64,000 nucleotides of DNA from Variovorax sp. PAMC28562 (GTDB lineage Bacteria; Pseudomonadota; Gammaproteobacteria; Burkholderiales; Burkholderiaceae_C). The translations under genes and the position numbers were made by a program. The notes beneath the pieces are model-generated. The model searched no databases. It worked only from the letters and a program-made list of their open reading frames with translations, and was not told where the DNA came from. Of this stretch, positions 54,257-63,085 are shown piece by piece. The stretch spans positions 3,803,501 through 3,867,500 of the forward strand of contig NZ_CP060296.1 in NCBI RefSeq assembly GCF_014303735.1, written 5' to 3'. Position 1 is the stretch's first letter; the number at the start of each line of letters is the position of its first letter.

Positions 54257-55416
54257 GCGCTGTTCTTCGCACACCTGAGGTCGGTACCAAGCTACCTCAG
54301 GTCGGCACAACGATCTTCACCGTGATGTCGGCATTGGCCGCTGAAAAGGGTGCGGTCAATCTGGGCCAGGGCTTTCCGGATTTCAATTGCGACCCAAAGC
54401 TGATCGCAGACGTGACAGCAGCCATGGCGGCCGGCCACAACCAGTACCCGCCCATGCCGGGCATCGCCACACTGCGCGAGGCGATCGCTGCCAAGGTCAC
54501 GGCGCTCTACGGCCACAGCTACAACGCGGCGAGCGAGATCACCGTCACTGCCGGTGCCACGCAGGCCATCATCACCGCCGTGCTGGCCGTCGTTAGGCCG
54601 GGCGATGAAGTCATCGTGCTGGAGCCTTGCTACGACAGCTACGTGCCCAACATCGAGCTGGCCGGCGGTACGGTGGTGCGTGTGCCCCTCACGCCAGGCA
54701 CGTTCCGGCCCGACTTCGAAAAGATTTCCGCCGCGATGACGCCGCGTACACGCGCCATCATCGTCAACTCGCCGCACAACCCGAGCGCGACCGTGTGGAC
54801 CGAATCCGAGATGCGCCAGCTCGACGCGTTGCTGGCGCCGACCGAGGTGCTGCTCATCAGCGACGAGGTCTACGAGCACATGGTCTACGACGGTGCGCTG
54901 CATCAGAGTGCTGCCCGTTTTCCAAGCCTCGCGGCGCGCGCCTTCATCGTGAGCAGCTTTGGCAAGACCTATCACGTGACCGGCTGGAAGGTCGGCTACG
55001 TCGCGGCACCGGCCGTGCTCACGACCGAATTCCGCAAGGTGCATCAGTTCAACGTGTTCACGGTCAACACGCCGATGCAGCACGCACTGGCCAACTTCAT
55101 GGGCGATGCGGCGCCCTACCTCGAGCTGCCGGCGTTCTATCAGCACAAACGCGACCTGTTTGCCGCCGGCCTCGCGAAGACGCGCTTCAAGTTGCTGCCG
55201 AGCGCCGGCACTTACTTCCAGTGCGTCGAAATCGGCGAGGTCAGCGACCTGGGCGAAGCGGAGTTCTGCCAATGGCTCACCAGCGAGATCGGGGTCGCGG
55301 CGATTCCGCTGTCTGCCTTCTATGGCGATGGATTCGACCAACGCGTGGTGCGCTTTTGCTTTGCCAAGAAAGACGAGACGCTCCAAACCGCGCTCGATCG
55401 GCTCGCCAGGCTCTGA
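54253..55416 (+). CDS. PLP-dependent aminotransferase (methionine aminotransferase YbdL-like)
   Basis: A 387-residue class I/II aminotransferase. It has VNLGQGFPDFNCDPKLI, ITVTAGATQAIITAVLA, EPCYDSYVPNIELAGG, NSPHNPSATVWTE and the PLP Lys in SSFGKTYHVTGWKVGY. These are typical of the YbdL/kynurenine aminotransferase group that acts on methionine or glutamine. The cysB overlap suggests sulfur amino-acid metabolism, which is inference. ATG 54253 overlaps the cysB stop (ATGA). Confidence 0.93.
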   Translation: MSAVLRTPEVGTKLPQVGTTIFTVMSALAAEKGAVNLGQGFPDFNCDPKLIADVTAAMAAGHNQYPPMPGIATLREAIAAKVTALYGHSYNAASEITVTAGATQAIITAVLAVVRPGDEVIVLEPCYDSYVPNIELAGGTVVRVPLTPGTFRPDFEKISAAMTPRTRAIIVNSPHNPSATVWTESEMRQLDALLAPTEVLLISDEVYEHMVYDGALHQSAARFPSLAARAFIVSSFGKTYHVTGWKVGYVAAPAVLTTEFRKVHQFNVFTVNTPMQHALANFMGDAAPYLELPAFYQHKRDLFAAGLAKTRFKLLPSAGTYFQCVEIGEVSDLGEAEFCQWLTSEIGVAAIPLSAFYGDGFDQRVVRFCFAKKDETLQTALDRLARL

Positions 55417-55523
55417 CACGTTTCGTAGGCGTCCCCTGACTGCCAAAGGCGATGCATTCCCTAGGCCAAAGGGGATATCAGACAGAACATAGGGACTCTT
55501 TTTAATGCCCTTCGGAGAACCCC

Positions 55524-55682
55524 ATGTCTGTCTCGCTCATCGTGCTTGTCCTCGTCATCCTGCTGCTGGTCGGCGCCCTTCCTACTTGGGGCCACAGCCG
55601 CAATTGGGGCTACGGCCCGAGCGGCGGCCTGGGCCTGGTGCTGATCGTCGTCATCGTGCTGCTGCTGATGGGCCGCATATGA
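55524..55682 (+). CDS. DUF3309 small hydrophobic protein, 52 aa
   Basis: A 52-residue protein with two hydrophobic helices (SVSLIVLVLVILLLVGALP, then GLGLVLIVVIVLLLMG) joined by a polar WGHSRNWGYGPSGG turn. This is the DUF3309 pattern of tiny membrane proteins, often stress-induced, with unknown role. The ribosome-binding site is GGAGAA before the ATG. Confidence 0.9.
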   Translation: MSVSLIVLVLVILLLVGALPTWGHSRNWGYGPSGGLGLVLIVVIVLLLMGRI

Positions 55683-55703
55683 AGGCGGCTCGCTAAGACA
55701 CTG

Positions 55704-55727
55704 AAGCGCGCTCCGGCGGGCTTTTTT
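55704..55727 (+). terminator. Rho-independent terminator candidate
   Basis: AGCGCGC and GCGGGCT pair with one mismatch around TCCG, followed by TTTTTT. It sits 21 bases after the DUF3309 stop and faces the convergent hrpA gene. Confidence 0.55.
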
Positions 55728-55761
55728 GCGCGCGCTCGATCCTGCATTGAACGACTTGGCG

Positions 55762-58700
55762 TCACGTATGCAGTTGCGTCCAGGCCTTGTCGAGTCTCTT
55801 GATGCTCACCGGCTGCGGCGTTCGGAGTTCCTGCGCGAAGAAGCTGACGCGCAACTCCTCGAGCAGCCATCGAAATTCGCTCATACGCTCGTCGGTGACC
55901 CCCTTGCGCTCGGCAAACAGGCGCCAGTAGCGCTGTTCCTGCGGCCTGAGTTCAGCCAGCTTGGCGGCGTCGCGGGCCGGGTCGGCACGCAACTTGTCGA
56001 GCCGCAAGGTGATGGCCTTCAGGTAGCGCGCGAAGTGCTGCAATTGCGGCCAGGGCGTGTCGGCCAGGAAGCGCTTGCCCATCAGCCGTTGTAATTGCTG
56101 CGCGGCGTCCGCCGTTGCGTCGGGCTGCACCTTGGTGTCCTTGATTTTGCGTACCGCCACCGCATAGTCGACGAGGATGATGCCCGTCAGCCGTGCCACT
56201 TCGTTGGCAATCAAGGTAAGGCGGCCGCGGCCCTCTTCGATGCGCCGCTTGAAGGCGAACTCGTCGGTCGGCAGCGGCTCCTGCAGGAACGCCCGATCGA
56301 GCGCGACTTCGATGATTTGCAACCGCAATTCGTCGGCAGTGCCAAGCGACATGTAGGCGACCGCCATCTTCGGCAAATCAGGGATGTTCTTTTCGAGGTA
56401 CTTGAGCGCATCTTTCAGCTGCAGCGCCACAAGCCGACGCAAGCCGGCACGGTGCTTGGACGCTGCCACTGCTGGTTCGTCGAAGACCTCGATGGTGACT
56501 GCGTCGCCGGCATCCAGCAACGCCGGAAAACCGATCAGTGATTGCGAGCCGCGCCGAACTTCCATCAACTCCGGCAGCTCGCCGAAAGTCCATGCCGTGT
56601 AGCGCTGTCCTGCAGGCAGCGATGGTGCGGGCGTCGCATTGCTGCGTGTGCCCGGCTCGGCCTTTCCCGTTGGCTTCTTGTCGGCACCGGCTTGCGCATC
56701 TGCAGCATCCGGCGCCGTCGTGACCTTCACGTTGAGCCCGGCCAACGCCTGGAACGCGCCACGCGCCTGCGCGCCCAACTCTGCCTTCAGTGCGCCGAGG
56801 TTGCGCCCCATGCCGAGTTGGCGTCCATGCTCATCGACCACCCGCAGATTCATGAACAGGTGCGGCGGCAGCATGTCGAGCTTGAAGTCGGCGCGCATCA
56901 CATCGATGCTGGTCATGTCGCGCACGCGCTTCAGCAGCACATCCGTCAGCGAGCCGGCACCGAACACCTCAGGCACCGACAACGCTTCGAGCAGCTTTTC
57001 AGCCGTGGCGGGCAGCGGCACCAAGCGCGAACGCGGACGCTGCGGCAGGCTTTTCAGCAGTGCCTGGATCTTGTCCTTCAGCATGCCGGTAACGAGCCAT
57101 TCGCAGCGTTCTTCGCTCACCTGGTTGAGCACGAAGAGCGGCACGCTGACGGTGAGCCCGTCTTTCGCATCGCCCGGCTCGTGAAGATACGTCGCCGCGC
57201 AATCGACACCGCCCAGCCGCACCGTTGGCGGAAACGATTGCGTCGTGATGCCGGCGGCCGTGTGCCGCATCAGTTCGTCGCGCGTAAGGTACAAGAGGCG
57301 CGGCTGATCGTGCGAAGCGTGCCGGTACCAGTTTTCGAAAGTGATGCCGCTCGCCACGTCGGCCGGCAACTGCGCGTCGTAGTACGCGTAGATGAGTTCG
57401 TCATCGACCAGCACGTCCTGCCGGCGCGCCTTGTGCTCCAGACCTTCGACCTCGCGCACCAGCTTGCGGTTGGCGACCAGAAACGGAAACCGGCTCTCCC
57501 ACTGCCCGCCGACCAGCGCTTCGCGAATGAAGATTTCGCGGGCCGCCACCGGGTCGACCTTGGTGAAGTCGACGCGCCGACCGCTGTACACCACCAGGCC
57601 GTACAAAGTCGCCCGCTCCAAGGCGGACACCTGCGCGCCCTTTTTTTCCCAATGCGGATCCAGCAGCTGCTTTTTCAGCAGATGACCACCGACTTCTTCC
57701 AGCCATTGCGGTTCGATGTTGGCAATGCCTCGACCGAAAAGTCGCGTGGTTTCAACCAGCTCCGCGGCGACGATCCAGCGGCCCGGCTTCTTGCGCAGGT
57801 GCGCGCCCGGATGCGGATAGAACTTGATGCCCCGCGCGCCCAGGTAGTCGCCGGACTGTCCTGAACCCGCTGACGGATCTTCCATTTTCCAGCCAATATT
57901 GCCGAGCAGTCCGGCCAGCATCGACAGGTGCAATGCGTCATAGCTGGCCGGCTGCGGATTGAGTGGCCATTTGTGCTCGGTAACGACCGTCAGCAGTTGC
58001 GAATGCGTGTCGCGCCATTCGCGAACGCGCCGTATGTTGACGAAGTTCTGCCGCAGCAACTGCTCGTATTGGCGGTTGCTGAGCTTGTGGGTCGGAGCGA
58101 CCTCCGCGGCGCTCGCCGCTGCCGGCGCGGCCATGCGCTGGGCGATCGACAGCACGGCGGCGCTGGGCCGCTTCGCCTCACTGCCGTGCATCTGCCGGCG
58201 CGTCATCGGTGCATTGCCGCCACGCGCATCGCCGAGCCACTTCCACAGCGTGAGGTAGCCGCTGAACTCGCTCTTCTCGTCGTCGAACTTGGCGTGTGCC
58301 TGGTCGGCCTGCTGCTGCGCCTCCATCGGCCGGTCGCGCACGTCCTGCACGCTGAGGGCCGACGCAATGACCAGCACCTCTTCGAGCGCGCCGCGTGACC
58401 GTGCCTCCAGGATCATTCGGCCGACACGCGGGTCGAGCGGCAGGCGCGCCAACTCGGCACCGGTCGCGGTCAATTCGTTGTTGTCGTCGACCGCGCCCAG
58501 CTCGTTGAGCAGCTGATAGCCATCGGAAATCGCGCGCGGCGATGGCGCTTCGAGAAACGGAAACTCCGAGACGTCGCGCAGCCGCAGCGACTTCATCCGC
58601 AAGATGACGCCCGCCAGCGATGAGCGCAGGATTTCCGGGTCTGTGAAACGCGGCCGACCTTCGAAGTCTTTTTCGTCGTAGAGCCGGATGCAAATGCCGT

Positions 58701-59817
58701 CGGCGACACGGCCACAACGGCCGGCACGCTGGTTGGCCGCCGCCTGGCTGATCGGCTCGACCAGCAGCTGCTCGACCTTGCTGCGAAAGCTGTAGCGCTT
58801 GACGCGCGCCGTGCCGGTATCGATGACATAGCGCGTGCCTGGCACGGTGAGCGAGGTTTCGGCCACGTTGGTGGCCAGCACGATGCGCCGCCCGGTGTGG
58901 CCGTCGAAGATGCGGTCCTGCTCGGCCGGCGAGAGACGCGCAAAGAGCGGCAGCACCTCGGCATTGCGCATCAGCGGGCTGTGGCTCAGATGCCCGCGCA
59001 GATAGTCCGCCGCCTCTCGGATCTCGCGTTCACCCGGCAAGAAGACCAGGATGTCGCCGACGTGGTGCGGATCGCGCCAGAGTTCGTCGACCCCATCGGC
59101 GATCGCGTTGTTGAGGTCGTACTCGCGCGACTCTTCGTAAGGCCGGTAGCGCTGCTCGACCGGGAAGGTGCGACCCGAGACATAGATGATCGGCGCCGGC
59201 CCGTTGCGTGACGCAAAGTGCGTCGCAAAGCGATCGGCGTCGATGGTGGCCGACGTCACGATGATTTTCAGGTCGGGCCGTCGCGGCAGGATTTCGCGCA
59301 GGTAGCCGAGCAAAAAGTCGATGTTCAACGACCGTTCGTGCGCCTCGTCGATGATGATCGTGTCGTAGGCCTTCAGCAATGGATCGGTCTGCGTCTCGGC
59401 CAGCAGGATGCCGTCGGTCATCAGCTTGACCGAGGCGTCGCGGCTCAACCGGTCCTGGAACCGCACCTTGAAGCCGACCACGTCGCCGAGCGGCGTCTTC
59501 AGTTCTTCGGCAATGCGCTTGGCCACCGAGCTGGCTGCAATCCGTCGTGGCTGCGTGTGGCCAATGAGCTTGCCCTGCCCCGGCGGCTTGTTCAGCTTGC
59601 CGCGGCCGAGCAGCAAGGCGATCTTGGGCAACTGCGTGGTCTTGCCCGAGCCGGTCTCTCCGCACACGATCACGACCTGGTTCGCCTCGATGGCAGCGGC
59701 AATTTCGTCGCGCCGGGCAGACACCGGCAGCGATTCGGGGAACTCGATCTTCAGTGGCGACCGAATGGCAGAGGCGACGGGATTGGCTTTGGCGGGAGCG
59801 ACGGGAGGAGAACTCAT
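55762..59817 (-). CDS. hrpA: ATP-dependent DEAH-box RNA helicase HrpA
   Basis: A 1351-residue helicase. Motif I is GETGSGKTTQLPK, motif II DEAHERSLN, motif III TSATID, and motif VI QRAGRCGR. HA2 and OB-fold domains follow, and a long C-terminal DUF3418 region (YSGRRVDFTKVDPVAAREIFIREALVGG). HrpA rescues stalled ribosomes or processes mRNA in other bacteria. A short repeat-like segment near 57851-57880 (protein DPSAGSGQSG) interrupts the middle in frame. Confidence 0.95.
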   Translation of the reverse strand: MSSPPVAPAKANPVASAIRSPLKIEFPESLPVSARRDEIAAAIEANQVVIVCGETGSGKTTQLPKIALLLGRGKLNKPPGQGKLIGHTQPRRIAASSVAKRIAEELKTPLGDVVGFKVRFQDRLSRDASVKLMTDGILLAETQTDPLLKAYDTIIIDEAHERSLNIDFLLGYLREILPRRPDLKIIVTSATIDADRFATHFASRNGPAPIIYVSGRTFPVEQRYRPYEESREYDLNNAIADGVDELWRDPHHVGDILVFLPGEREIREAADYLRGHLSHSPLMRNAEVLPLFARLSPAEQDRIFDGHTGRRIVLATNVAETSLTVPGTRYVIDTGTARVKRYSFRSKVEQLLVEPISQAAANQRAGRCGRVADGICIRLYDEKDFEGRPRFTDPEILRSSLAGVILRMKSLRLRDVSEFPFLEAPSPRAISDGYQLLNELGAVDDNNELTATGAELARLPLDPRVGRMILEARSRGALEEVLVIASALSVQDVRDRPMEAQQQADQAHAKFDDEKSEFSGYLTLWKWLGDARGGNAPMTRRQMHGSEAKRPSAAVLSIAQRMAAPAAASAAEVAPTHKLSNRQYEQLLRQNFVNIRRVREWRDTHSQLLTVVTEHKWPLNPQPASYDALHLSMLAGLLGNIGWKMEDPSAGSGQSGDYLGARGIKFYPHPGAHLRKKPGRWIVAAELVETTRLFGRGIANIEPQWLEEVGGHLLKKQLLDPHWEKKGAQVSALERATLYGLVVYSGRRVDFTKVDPVAAREIFIREALVGGQWESRFPFLVANRKLVREVEGLEHKARRQDVLVDDELIYAYYDAQLPADVASGITFENWYRHASHDQPRLLYLTRDELMRHTAAGITTQSFPPTVRLGGVDCAATYLHEPGDAKDGLTVSVPLFVLNQVSEERCEWLVTGMLKDKIQALLKSLPQRPRSRLVPLPATAEKLLEALSVPEVFGAGSLTDVLLKRVRDMTSIDVMRADFKLDMLPPHLFMNLRVVDEHGRQLGMGRNLGALKAELGAQARGAFQALAGLNVKVTTAPDAADAQAGADKKPTGKAEPGTRSNATPAPSLPAGQRYTAWTFGELPELMEVRRGSQSLIGFPALLDAGDAVTIEVFDEPAVAASKHRAGLRRLVALQLKDALKYLEKNIPDLPKMAVAYMSLGTADELRLQIIEVALDRAFLQEPLPTDEFAFKRRIEEGRGRLTLIANEVARLTGIILVDYAVAVRKIKDTKVQPDATADAAQQLQRLMGKRFLADTPWPQLQHFARYLKAITLRLDKLRADPARDAAKLAELRPQEQRYWRLFAERKGVTDERMSEFRWLLEELRVSFFAQELRTPQPVSIKRLDKAWTQLHT
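57851..57880 (-). repeat. Dispersed-repeat-like segment inside hrpA
   Basis: The minus strand encodes DPSAGSGQSG. It resembles the short dispersed repeat of betaproteobacterial genomes (CCTTCGACAGGCTCAGGACAG type), which gives DPS-x-SGQ peptides when read in genes. This is recalled from other genomes. The other copies were not searched for in this window. Confidence 0.4.
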
Positions 59818-59856
59818 GAGATCGCCAATTATCTCACTTCAGTCGCATTTCACATT

Positions 59857-59885
59857 GTCACGTGTTACACTTGTTTTCGTGTGAC
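59857..59885. promoter_or_regulatory. Candidate operator of the toxin-antitoxin pair
   Basis: GTGT-T-ACAC (59862-59870) is a perfect 9-base palindrome, and GTCAC (59857-59861) with GTGAC (59881-59885) flanks it. It is 16 to 44 bases before the antitoxin ATG, where autoregulatory ribbon-helix-helix operators usually lie. Confidence 0.4.
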
Positions 59886-59900
59886 TCAAAGGAGTTTCCT

Positions 59901-60194
59901 ATGTCGAATCTCACCATTGCCGTTGACGAAAAAATTGTGCGCCAGGCGCGCGTCCGCGCTATCAACGAGGGCACTTCCGTCAGCGCCCGCATCCGGGAAT
60001 TCCTGGCTGACTACGCGCAAGGCAAGGACCGCCAGCAAATCGCGGGACAGGCCTTCATCGCGGCCGCGAGGCGCAGCAAGGCCAACAGCGAAAACGCGCA
60101 GTGGTCGCGTGACGACGCGCATGACCGGCCCTATCCGACCATTGCGCCGGCCATTACGCCGGCTGGGACGTCTTCGCCATCGTCCAGCGCTTGA
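59901..60194 (+). CDS. Ribbon-helix-helix antitoxin
   Basis: A 97-residue protein whose first 50 residues (SNLTIAVDEKIVRQARVRAINEGTSVSARIREFLADY) form a CopG-like ribbon-helix-helix DNA-binding domain. A Ser/Pro-rich tail follows, which likely wraps the toxin. A strong AAAGGAG site precedes ATG 59901. It overlaps the PIN gene (TGATG), as expected of an antitoxin-toxin pair. Confidence 0.85.
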   Translation: MSNLTIAVDEKIVRQARVRAINEGTSVSARIREFLADYAQGKDRQQIAGQAFIAAARRSKANSENAQWSRDDAHDRPYPTIAPAITPAGTSSPSSSA

Positions 60195-60613
60195 TGAGCA
60201 CGTTCTTCGATACCAACATCCTTGTGTATGCCGTCGATGCCGGTGACCGGGCGCGACAAAACATCGCGATCGATCGGCTGGCGCGAGCCATCAAAGACGA
60301 TTCGGTCGTGATCAGCACACAGGTGCTGCAGGAGTTCTACAACGTCACCACGCGCAAGTTGAGGCCGCCGCTCAGCGCGGCCGAGGCCACCAGCCAGATC
60401 ACCCAGCTCTGCGCGTTTGAGGTCATTGGCGCGACCGCCGACAGCGTGCTTGCCGCAGCTAACCTGGCGCGACAGCACCAGCTGTCGTGGTGGGATGCGC
60501 TCATCCTCGAAGCCGCCCTGCGCGCCAATGCCGATGTGCTGGTGTCGCAAGACGGCCAGCATGGTCAGCGCTTTGGCAGACTGCTGATCGAGAATCCTTT
60601 TCTTGCCGCCTGA
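60194..60613 (+). CDS. PIN-domain toxin (VapC-like ribonuclease)
   Basis: A 139-residue PIN protein. The acidic active-site residues are in STFFDTNILVYAVDAGD (Asp) and QEFYNV (Glu), with a late Asp in WWDALILEAAL and DVLVSQD. It is expected to be an RNase held in check by the adjacent antitoxin. Start ATG at 60194; a TTG three bases upstream is unlikely. It lies between hrpA and argA, which in many relatives are adjacent. Confidence 0.88.
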   Translation: MSTFFDTNILVYAVDAGDRARQNIAIDRLARAIKDDSVVISTQVLQEFYNVTTRKLRPPLSAAEATSQITQLCAFEVIGATADSVLAAANLARQHQLSWWDALILEAALRANADVLVSQDGQHGQRFGRLLIENPFLAA

Positions 60614-60631
60614 TACGCACAAATCCCGCCC

Positions 60632-61978
60632 ATGTCCACTGTCTTCAATTTCACCTTCGTGCCCTGGTTCCGTTCGGTGGCGCCCTACATCCACACGCAC
60701 CGGGGCAAGACCTTCGTGGTGGCGCTGGCAGGCGAGGCGATCGCTGCGGGCAAGCTGCAAAACATCGCGCAAGACCTGGCGCTGATCCAGTCGATGGGCG
60801 TCAAGGTCGTGCTCGTGCACGGCTTTCGACCGCAGGTCAACGAGCAGCTTCGCGCCAAGGGGCACGAAGCCAGGTATTCGCACGGCATGCGCATCACCGA
60901 TGAGGTTGCGCTCGATTCAGCGCAGGAGGCCGCCGGCCAGCTGCGCTACGAGATCGAAGCCGCCTTCAGCCAGGGCCTGCCCAACACGCCGATGGCCGGG
61001 TCCACGGTGCGTGTGATCTCCGGCAACTTCATCACCGCCCGCCCCGTGGGCGTGGTCGACGGCGTCGACTTCAAGCATTCGGGGCTGGTCCGCAAGGTCG
61101 ATGCGGTCGGTATCCGCCGCACGCTGGATTTCGGCGCGATGGTGCTGATGTCGCCCTTTGGTTTTTCGCCAACGGGCGAAGCTTTCAACCTCACGATGGA
61201 AGAGGTCGCGACCAGCGTGGCGATCTCGATCCAGGCCGACAAGCTCATCTTCTTGACCGAGGTTCCGGGCATTCGCATGGACAGCGAACTGCCCGAGAGC
61301 GAAGACAACCCGATCGATACCGAACTGCCGCTCGCTGCCGCCGAAAAGCTGCTGGCCTCGCTGCCGCCAGCACAGCGGCCAACCGACACTGCCTTCTATC
61401 TCCAGCACTGCGTGAAAGCCTGCAAGGCCGGCGTCGAGCGCAACCACATCCTGCCCTTCGCGCTCGACGGCGCGCTGCTGCTCGAGGTGTATGTGCACGA
61501 CGGCGTCGGCACGATGGTGATCGACGAAAAGCTGGAGTCGCTGCGCGAAGCCACAGCAGACGATATCGGCGGCATCCTGCAACTGATCGAGCCCTTCGAG
61601 CGAGACGGCACGCTGGTCAAGCGCGACCGCACAGAGATCGAGCGCGACGTCGGCCAGTACACCGTCATCGAGCACGACGGCGTGATCTTCGGCTGCGCGG
61701 CGTTGTATCCGTACCCGGAGGCACGCACTGCCGAGATGGCTGCGCTGACGGTGTCACCCAGCGTTCAATCGCAAGGCGACGGCGAACGCATCCTGAAGCG
61801 TGTCGAACAGCGCGCCAAGGCGATGGGGCTGGAAAGCATTTTCGTGTTGACCACGCGCACGATGCACTGGTTCATCAAGCGCGGCTTCGAGCAGGTCAAT
61901 CCGGAGTGGCTGCCTGATGCGCGCAAGCGCAAGTACAACTGGGATCGCAAGAGCCAGGTGTTGGTAAAGAAGCTCTGA
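60632..61978 (+). CDS. argA: Amino-acid N-acetyltransferase (N-acetylglutamate synthase)
   Basis: A 448-residue enzyme for the first step of arginine synthesis. The N-terminal amino-acid-kinase domain (FVVALAGEAIAAGKLQNIAQDLALIQSMGVKVVLVHGFRPQV) binds arginine for feedback inhibition. The C-terminal GNAT domain has AALTVSPSVQSQGDGERILKRVEQRAKAMGL. It is the long ArgA type, not the short ArgA or ArgJ. It starts 18 bases after the PIN gene. Confidence 0.95.
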   Translation: MSTVFNFTFVPWFRSVAPYIHTHRGKTFVVALAGEAIAAGKLQNIAQDLALIQSMGVKVVLVHGFRPQVNEQLRAKGHEARYSHGMRITDEVALDSAQEAAGQLRYEIEAAFSQGLPNTPMAGSTVRVISGNFITARPVGVVDGVDFKHSGLVRKVDAVGIRRTLDFGAMVLMSPFGFSPTGEAFNLTMEEVATSVAISIQADKLIFLTEVPGIRMDSELPESEDNPIDTELPLAAAEKLLASLPPAQRPTDTAFYLQHCVKACKAGVERNHILPFALDGALLLEVYVHDGVGTMVIDEKLESLREATADDIGGILQLIEPFERDGTLVKRDRTEIERDVGQYTVIEHDGVIFGCAALYPYPEARTAEMAALTVSPSVQSQGDGERILKRVEQRAKAMGLESIFVLTTRTMHWFIKRGFEQVNPEWLPDARKRKYNWDRKSQVLVKKL

Positions 61979-62096
61979 CTCGAGCGTCTCGCTCCGAACG
62001 CGGCGGTTTCGTTGGCCCTTCGTTGTCGGCCGCTCGGTGAATGGGGGGTGGTGCATCCGTTCCACGCAATGGCCGCTCAGCGCAAAGGAGCGAACC

Positions 62097-62150
62097 ATGC
62101 GACCCTGGATGTGGATCGACCGCACTCCGAACCATCGTGTTCCCCCGTGA
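62097..62150 (+). other. Short open frame with good RBS at a rearrangement junction
   Basis: AAAGGAG lies six bases before an ATG that opens only 17 residues (MRPWMWIDRTPNHRVPP) before a TGA. The stop falls right where the Rhs homology begins on the other strand. It could be the cut-off start of a gene broken by the Rhs-related rearrangement, or chance. I do not recognise the peptide. Confidence 0.25.
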
Positions 62151-63070
62151 TCCTGCCACCGCATAGGTACCCGGACTGCCCGCCGGGTAGTTCCCATCGA
62201 TCGGCTGGTACCCGAAACTGAACTCGCTGTCTGACTTGAAAAATGTCCCCATCTGGGCGAACACCGTGCCGTCGTAGCTGTGGTCCGCCGTGGCCCCGTA
62301 GCGCCCCAGCACCTCCCCGTTGACGATCAGCTGGCGCTGCACGAAAGCCTGCTCGCCGGGGGTGTTCTCGTTGGCGTAGTAGGCGTACAGCGCATTGCCG
62401 TTGGCATCGTTGACGAAGCGGTGCGTGCGCAAGGTCGGCTGGCTGATCTGCCCGGCGTCCCCCACGAAGTTCAGCGCCCCGTTGGCGTCGTAGCCATAGG
62501 CCACGCCCCCGATCTGCCCGGCACCGCCGGCACCCGGTCCGGCCACCACGTGCGAGGCTGTCATGCTGGTCTTCTGGCGGTAGCCCTCGGCGCGCTCCAG
62601 CGTGTTGAGGGTGCTGGCCATGGTCAACGAGCCCACGTCCGCACTCAGGTAACCCAGCAGGTTGCCCGCAGCGTCGTACTGGTTGTAGTCGACGGCCGTC
62701 TTCCAGACCCCGCCGGCGAAGATGTTCTGGTGCACCAGGCGCCCGTTGGCGTCGTACTGGCTGGTGCGCCCGTACACCGCGGGATTGGTGCTGTCGACGG
62801 TCAGGCCGCTGACCGCACCGCTGGCGATGACGCGACTGGCCCCGTCATAGAGACGCCGGTCCACGGCCGCACCGTTGTGCGTGCTGCCGGACAGGCGCTC
62901 CATGGCGTCGTAGCTGTAGGTGTCGCTGCCTGCGGCGCTGACATCGCTCACGCGGTTGCCCGCCAGGTCGTAGGCGAGGGCGTGGCCGTTGGTACCCAGG
63001 GTGCCGGCTGCATCCTGTGCATCCACCAGCGTCTGGCGGTTCATCGCGTCGTAGGCGTAGACCTGCAGAG
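62151..63070 (-). pseudogene. Rhs core fragment (YD repeats), truncated at both ends
   Basis: About 305 residues of an RHS/YD-repeat shell, from VYAYDAMNRQTLVDAQDAAG to GYQPIDGNYPAGSPGTYAV. YD repeats include YSYDAMERL, YDANGRL, YDAAGNLLGYL and YGYDANGALNFVGD. A stop lies just before the first repeat, and the homology breaks after TYAV, where Burkholderiales Rhs proteins usually continue into a LysM-like segment. No secretion start or toxin tip is attached, so it is a displaced fragment and probably not functional. Confidence 0.75.
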
Positions 63071-63085
63071 ATTAGGCGATTCAAC

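Noticed and set aside
61896..63044. Minus-strand frame of 382 codons as an intact gene
   Set aside because: Only the part from about 62150 has Rhs homology; the rest is the antisense of argA and a spacer. It is better called a fragment.
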